From positions 1 through 42,932 of the forward strand of contig NW_013657627.1 in NCBI RefSeq assembly GCF_000142905.1: a stretch of 42,932 nt of DNA, given 5' to 3'. The notes beneath the pieces are model-generated. The model did not search any database. It worked only from the letters and a program-made list of their open reading frames with translations, and was not told the origin of the DNA. The DNA comes from Thecamonas trahens ATCC 50062 (taxonomy: Eukaryota > Apusozoa > Apusomonadida > Apusomonadidae). The translations under genes were made by a program, and so were the position numbers. Of this stretch, positions 38,353 to 42,932 are shown one piece after another. Numbering within the stretch: the first letter of the stretch is position 1; each line of letters begins with the position of its first letter.

Positions 38353-38446
38353 TGCACGCCCGGGCAGCGCCGCACACAGACTGCAGGATCCGCGGTGGCT
38401 CGCCCCCAGCTCGGCCATAAATAAACTCCCCCCCCCCCCCCCCCCC
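38353..38446 (+). other. 3' untranslated region with AATAAA and C19 run
   Basis: Downstream of the repeat-protein stop lies AATAAA at 38420-38425, a standard polyadenylation signal on the coding strand. Two bases later a run of 19 C (38428-38446) leads directly into the first base of the 3' LTR of the next retrotransposon, with no other host sequence between. Confidence 0.65.
38428..38446 (+). repeat. C19 homopolymer at host/LTR junction
   Basis: Nineteen consecutive C, the longest homopolymer in the window, exactly between host 3' flank and LTR. In element orientation it is G19 immediately after the 3' LTR end. Confidence 0.85.
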
Positions 38447-38608
38447 TGTGCTACTCGCGTACTACGCGAGGACTCGAGTGCCGGGCTATGCCCGCAAGCG
38501 AGGAATCAGTCAGGAAGAATGATGATTCATTGAAGCGGCTGGCGTGTAGTCGAGTGCCGCACCGCCGCGGAGTTGACACGCTGAGAGACGCGCCGAGCGG
38601 CGAGCACA
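38447..38608 (-). repeat. 3' LTR (162 bases) of the second Ty3-like element
   Basis: It begins and ends with TGTGCT/AGCACA, and its length equals the solo LTR at 11329-11490, from which it differs at two positions. The sequence just inside it (38609 onward) is C-rich in element orientation, not a normal polypurine tract. Confidence 0.9.
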
Positions 38609-39593
38609 AGGGGGCGCGGCGGCGGGCAGGGGTGCCGCGCTGAGGGCGGCGTTGAGTGTGCGCCCGCTCGCCCTTCGCGCTTCGCCCAGCTCGGCGCGGC
38701 AAGGTGGGCGTCGAGCAGCTTGTCCGCAGGCGGACATGGTGCTGTCCACACCTTGAGTAGCTCGAACGGTACGGTGTGGGACGCGCCGAAACGGTCGGCC
38801 AACGTGGCGCGGTTTGCAAGGGTGTCGACGTGGTCGACGCGGAACGGGCCGGCGAAGGGCGCCTCGGCCTTGCTGGATCGTGTACGCTGGACGTAAACGA
38901 AATCGCCGGCGGAGAGTGCGGGTGGTGCCGTGGGCTGTGGCGTCTCGGAGGGGCCGCTGCGCTGCGCCGGTCGGCCGCGCGCGCTCGCTTGGCCCGGTCG
39001 TCGTTACTGGTGTGGGCGCCGAGTTCCCCCGGGGGGTCGCGACCCAGCATGATGAAATGCGGCGTCTCGCCGAGTGTGGAATGGGCGGACGTGTTGTAGG
39101 CTCGAATGGCGGAACGCCACGCGGTCGTGAGGGCGCGCAGGGAGGGTGGCGAGGGGATGCCGGCAGCGTCGAGGTGCGTGCGAACGGAGGCTTTGAGCGT
39201 GGATATGAGCCGTTCGATCCGCCCGTTGGAGGCTGGGTGCCTGGGGGTGGTGAAGTGGTGGTGGATGCCGAGTTTGGACATCGCTGTGGCGACGTCGCAC
39301 CCTCGTAGCGCACCGGCGTTGTCGGAGATGAGACGTGCTGGCACGCCGTAGTGGTCGCACCAGGCCGTGATTGCGTCCGCGTAGTCGCGGCCTTTGATTC
39401 CGGCGGCGCGGACGACGTGGATCTGCGCGAAGCGCGAGAGCATGTCCATGATGACGATGATTGAGGCGCGGATGCCATCAGCCGTGGGGAAGGGCCAGCG
39501 CCGTCGTGCGATGTATGTTGGCGCGGTGGGCGAGTGGGCGCGTAGCGAGCTGCGTCGAGTACCAGTGTGTTTGGCGCGCCGCACGGGCCGCAA
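38609..39593 (-). CDS. Integrase of the second Ty3-like element
   Basis: The D,D-35-E core is clear: IIVIMDMLSRFAQIHVV (first Asp), RLISDNAGALRGCD (second Asp) and PASNGRIERLISTLKASV (Glu), then YNTSAHSTLGETPHFIMLGR, the usual end of the core. The zinc-binding part lies in another frame just upstream (ACGPCGAPNTLVLDAARYAP); joining needs a one-base step back near 39528-39542. The C-terminal tail is proline/arginine-rich and runs into the LTR. No chromodomain is recognisable. Confidence 0.82.
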
Positions 39594-40776
39594 GCAGCGG
39601 TCGCGGCGCGGACGCTGGTTTCAAGCTTATCGGTGGCAAACCCGGCGGCGCGAAGCCGGGCTGTGGTCGTGCGAGGGCCGCGGTGGCCCGGCCGCCGCGT
39701 GGGCTTCCGTGATGGCCACGGTGCTGGGCACCATGGCCGCGATGTGGGCCGCGGATGCCGCTGGTGGGGCGGACGGCGCCGGGTGTCGGGTGGGGCGAGA
39801 GAGTAGGTCAGCCACGGGGTTGTCGTCTCCGGGAATGTAGCTGACCACGATGTCGCGTGTGGACAGCATAAGAGCCCACGACGCCAAGCGAGGCGAGGCG
39901 GAGCGGGATGCCGCCGGTCCGAACGTGGTCGTCAGCGCCTTGTGGTCGGTGTACACCTTGAGCGGGCGGCCACGCAGGATCTTGTCGTGGGCCCGGATGA
40001 TGGACACGATGGCGAGAGCCTCGCGCTCACTTATGCCGTAATTTCGTTGCGCCGCCGAGAGCGAGCGCGACCAGAAGGAAAACGGCCGCATGCCCCGCGT
40101 TGTGGGCACGCAGATAGCGCCGCCCATGTGCGTGGCGGACGCGTCGATGAAGACCGAGAGTCGGGTTGTGGTGTCGGCTGGCAGAGATGCCAATGCGACG
40201 TTGGCGAGTAGGGCATCCTTGGCGGTGGCGAGCGCCATGTCCATCTCAGGCGTCCAGCCGTGTCGGCGCCAGGCTCCTGCACGCGTGCCATCGTGGAGAG
40301 GGGCGAGGACGGCGGATGCGGCGGGGATGAAAGGGCGAAAGTAGTTGAGAAAGCCGAGGAGGGCCTGAAGGCCTTTGACGGTGGTGGCAGGCGAGAGGGC
40401 CGCCAGAGCCGCTGTGTACTCGGGGCTGCGGTGGGAGCCGCCGTGGAAGAAGATCCGCCCGATCCATGGCGCCGCGGTGGCAAGGAAGGTGGTCTTGCGC
40501 AGGTTGAGTTGCATGCCGAGGTCGGCGCAACGGGCGATGAGCCGTGCGGCTGCCGCCGTGGCGGCGGCCGCGGTCGGTGCCGCGATCAGGACATCGTCGC
40601 AGTATGAGAACGTGTGGTCGATGCCGTCGGTGAGCAGTTGCATGGCATGCGAGAGGTATGCGGCCGACGTGCGCAACCCCATGGTCGCCCTCGTGAACAT
40701 CAGGTCCGACGCCATCCCGGGCACCCGGAACCGTGTGAGTAGTTGGCTTGGCGGGTCGAGGAGCAGCGACAATGAA
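39594..40776 (-). CDS. RT (motif B onward) and RNase H of the second Ty3-like element
   Basis: The frame begins at the LTR fragment and reads LLLDPPSQLLTRFRVPGMAS, FTRATMGLRTSAAYLSHAMQ, FSYCDDVLIA (catalytic Asp-Asp box) and LLGFLNYFRPFI (connection), then RNase H: LSVFIDASATHMGGAI, YGISEREALAIVSIIRAHDK, VYTDHKALTTTFG, VVSYIPGDDNPVADLLSRP. Motif A with its catalytic Asp, and the preceding ~35 residues, are missing because the 71-base LTR piece sits there. After RNase H the frame continues to a stop at 39627, and the integrase zinc region is in a shifted frame. Confidence 0.85.
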
Positions 40777-40847
40777 TGTGCTACTCGCGTACTACGCGAG
40801 GACTCGAGTGCCGGGCTATGCCCGCAAGCGGGGATCAGTCAGGAAGA
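40777..40847 (-). repeat. 71-base LTR fragment inside the RT gene
   Basis: Bases 40777-40847 match the last 71-72 bases of the 162-base LTR (38447-38518) in the same orientation, with one missing A and one G/A difference. It replaces about 100 bases of RT and brings a stop codon into the frame coming from gag-protease. No target duplication is visible. Confidence 0.88.
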
Positions 40848-42744
40848 GTCGGCCGGGATGGTGTCGGCGATGATGGCGTTGAGCGGGCGCAGGTCGACCA
40901 CCAGGCGCCAGTTGGCAGGGCTGGACTCGTCCGGGTCGGAGGGGTTCTTCCGCACCAGGAACGCGGTGTTGAGGCAGAAAGGCTGGCCGGATTCCCAGTT
41001 GTGCGGCGGGGCCTCGACGATGGTCGATGTACGCATCATAGAGCGGATGTGTGTGTGTAGGATGGAGACGAGCGCAGGTGACTGTCGGAAGGGTGAGCCG
41101 ATGGTGTTGAAGGCGGCGAAGTCTGCAACGATGTCGATATGATATGGCGTGAGGCGAGGGGGGACGGTGGGCGTCGGCCGGAATCCCGAGTGAGACGCTG
41201 CGGCCGGGTGAGCCGCGAGCGCGGCGAGGATCTGCTGCCGGAGGGCGGGCGTGGCTGCGTCGCCGAAGGTGGGCGGTGCCGGCGTCGCCTCGGCGAGCTC
41301 GGCCTGGAGTGCCGAGAGGTCGGTCTCGTAAGCAGGATTGGCCGCGATGAGGATGTCGCGAATGTGGCGGTCGGTAGGGGTGTGCTCGGACGCGATGCCG
41401 ATGGGAGCAAGGGGCACGAGCCGATTGGCTGTGGTGATGGCCACCGGCTCGTCCAGGCCGTCGAGGTCGCGGAGCGGGATGATGAGCTCGTACGCGCCGG
41501 CGCCGAGCTCAGCGACAGCTGCAGCGATCGGCACAGAGCCGAACGGTGCGATGGAGACATCGAATGTGGCCGTGCCCGTGGCTGGCCGTGGTGCGTCACC
41601 GTGGTACGGAATCAGTAGCGGGCAGGCGCCCGGGGATGAATCGATGTGGGCGGCGACGCGGCGGGCGGTGGCAGGCGTGATGACAGCCATGCCGGCCCCA
41701 GTGTCGAGCAGCGCCGCGATCGTGACGCCGTTGACGGTAACGGGAACGATGGGCAGCGACGAGGAGATATATCTCGCCTCTGCCCGTGTGAAGTTGTTGA
41801 TGTGGATGGGCGCCGGGGGGTCGGAGCTGGAGGCCGCGGTGGGGGGAGGCGAGGATGAGGACGCAGGCCGGCGGCGGGTGCGTGCCCGAGGGGTCCGGGC
41901 GGCCAGTAGTGCGGCGGCCTTGGTCGCTTGGTGGCAGACGGCCGCTGCATGTGACAGCAAACGCGTTCCTTTTGTCCGCAGGGCGCAGAACCAGCAGGGC
42001 GCGGAGTGTAGCGTGAACGTGACGTCTGCGGCTGGGGACTGCGGCGAAAATTGGGTGCCGTCGGAGCGAGGGGCGGTGGCGAGGATAGCCATGACTGGGG
42101 TAGAACGGGGAATGGGGTCGGTCCTCGTGGTGGCGAGGGTGCGCATGCGGTCGAGGAAGGTTGTTGCCGACCACACGGCGTCGCCGCCTGCGCCGACGCG
42201 GTAAGTGTTGAAATCTGCTTCAACGGCGCGAGCAAGCCGCGCAGGTAGCAGGGGCGGAAGAACGCCATTTCCGCGAAGAAGAATGCGGAGGCGTCGAGGG
42301 CGAAGCCGCGCTGCGGCCCACGGCAGAGTGTGCAGAAGGCAATGGCCGAGGCGAGCAGGGCCTCGCCCTCGGTCGTCGCGTCGACGGTGATGAGCGAGAA
42401 ATTCCGAAGGGCCTCGAAAAACGTGGGGATCGAGCGGGTGGGCCGCCCCAACGCGAGCTCGAGGGCGGCCAGGAGAGCAGGGCCAGTGATGTCGGCGTTG
42501 GCGGTAATGGCGGCGGCAGCCGTGTCGAGGCCGGACGGCCAAGAGGACAGTTTCTCGAGGATGAGAGAGCGCGCATCGAGGGCGAGGAGGTCGGTGGCAG
42601 CGGCGCCGTTCCCGTCGAAAAAACGGCAAGAACGGGGGCCCGGCGGAGGGCCACGCGAAAGGGGGCGATGGCGGATGCGTCATCGATAGCCGGCAGCGTC
42701 GCTGCGAAGGTCTTGCGGGCGGCGATGTAGGAATCGGTTGCCAT
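40848..42744 (-). CDS. Gag and protease (plus RT N-terminus) of the second Ty3-like element, frame broken
   Basis: From ATG 42744 (MATDSYIAARKTFAATLPAI) Gag runs into a second frame near 42615-42624 (AAAAAA on plus) and a third near 42220-42238; both are one-base steps back. The second part has NADITGPALLAALELALG and TFFEALRNFSLITVDATTEG, capsid-like helices; the third has a zinc-knuckle-like CWFCALRTKGTRLLSHAAAVC. Next come the protease IAALLDTGAGMAVITPATAR (Asp-Thr-Gly), a linker, and the RT start FLVRKNPSDP and NWRLVVDLRPLNAIIADTIP, which ends at a stop created by the LTR fragment. Gag and Pol could normally be one frame once the two missing bases are restored. Confidence 0.75.
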
Positions 42745-42932
42745 GGTTGTTGGGAGAGGGGGAGAGGTATGGGGAGGGCGGGGGGTTCTTGGCGGCACAG
42801 TCCGCCAGAATCGTGAACTGGCGAAAAAACGGGCGCGCACGCGTGGTTTCGACGCGTGCGGGGCATCGACGCGTGTGGTCCGGCGCGTGCGGCACGTGGG
42901 GTACGGACAGAGCGTGCCCGTGGGGCGTCCGT
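42745..42932 (-). other. 5' leader of the second Ty3-like element
   Basis: The region upstream of gag ATG has no gene. On the minus strand it carries three spaced copies of CACGCGT (two as CACGCGTCGA) and a hairpin CGCCAG/CTGGCG (near 42792-42815). It could contain the packaging or primer-binding region, but the 5' LTR lies beyond the window, so neither can be placed. Confidence 0.4.

Larger units (their letters stand above)
38447..42932 (-). mobile_element. Second Ty3-like LTR retrotransposon, defective, running off the window
   Basis: On the minus strand the order is leader, gag, protease, start of RT, a 71-base LTR piece, rest of RT and RNase H, integrase, 3' LTR (38447-38608). The 5' LTR is not in the window. 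The domain order and DDE integrase make it Ty3/Gypsy-like; no chromodomain is seen. Gag and the RNase H/integrase junction carry one-base-missing frame breaks, and the RT lacks motif A, so this copy cannot be autonomous as written. The family has jumped before: its solo LTR sits at 11329-11490. Confidence 0.88.

Overview
The window reads as nuclear DNA of a GC-rich, unicellular eukaryote. It holds a DNA polymerase delta small subunit, an SCY1-like pseudokinase, several classes of eukaryotic retrotransposon and a hAT transposase relic, with no bacterial operons or Shine-Dalgarno signals. Codon use is strongly G/C-ending and obvious long introns are lacking. The style (compact genes, many repeat proteins) would suit an apusomonad such as Thecamonas, but that is a guess and nothing in the sequence proves the species.

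Layout. (1) 0.6-10.4 kb is a compact host-gene block: an unrecognised 828-residue repeat protein (-), POLD2 (+), a very long SCYL-type pseudokinase (-) and a TDA3-like FAD oxidoreductase (-) running into a 313-base assembly gap. POLD2 and SCYL converge with 8 bases between their stop codons. (2) 10.8-15.2 kb is a decayed DIRS-like (tyrosine-recombinase) retrotransposon on the minus strand. Its reverse transcriptase carries six in-frame copies of a 41-codon segment, and its recombinase gene is split by a solo LTR with a 4-base target duplication. (3) 15.4-26.8 kb is a graveyard: hAT transposase fragments, a non-coding stretch of perfect hairpins, an exact 185-base duplication, a Myb/SANT-like gene, a P-loop NTPase fragment, a small element with 35-base inverted ends, Ty3 relics, an array of about 43 leucine-rich repeats, and a pair of small convergent genes of unknown function. 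(4) 27.2-38.4 kb is one host gene for a protein with 45-residue tandem repeats, cut in two by a young chromovirus-type LTR retrotransposon (LTRs differ by one substitution and one indel) with a canonical -1 slippery site at its gag/pol overlap. (5) 38.4 kb to the window end is a second Ty3-like element (minus strand). Its 3' LTR is the same family as the solo LTR inside the DIRS element, and its reverse transcriptase has lost motif A, replaced by a 71-base piece of its own LTR.

Two themes run through the window. First, coding DNA has repeatedly expanded as in-frame tandem arrays (5, 11, 23, 41 and 45 codons) in unrelated host and transposon genes. Second, almost every reading-frame break I could resolve looks like one missing base. 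That fits consensus deletion errors better than independent gene decay, so 'pseudogene' calls here should be held lightly. Runs of 11-19 G or C occur six times, mostly at gene edges or junctions.

All family assignments come from reading motifs by eye; no database search was run.
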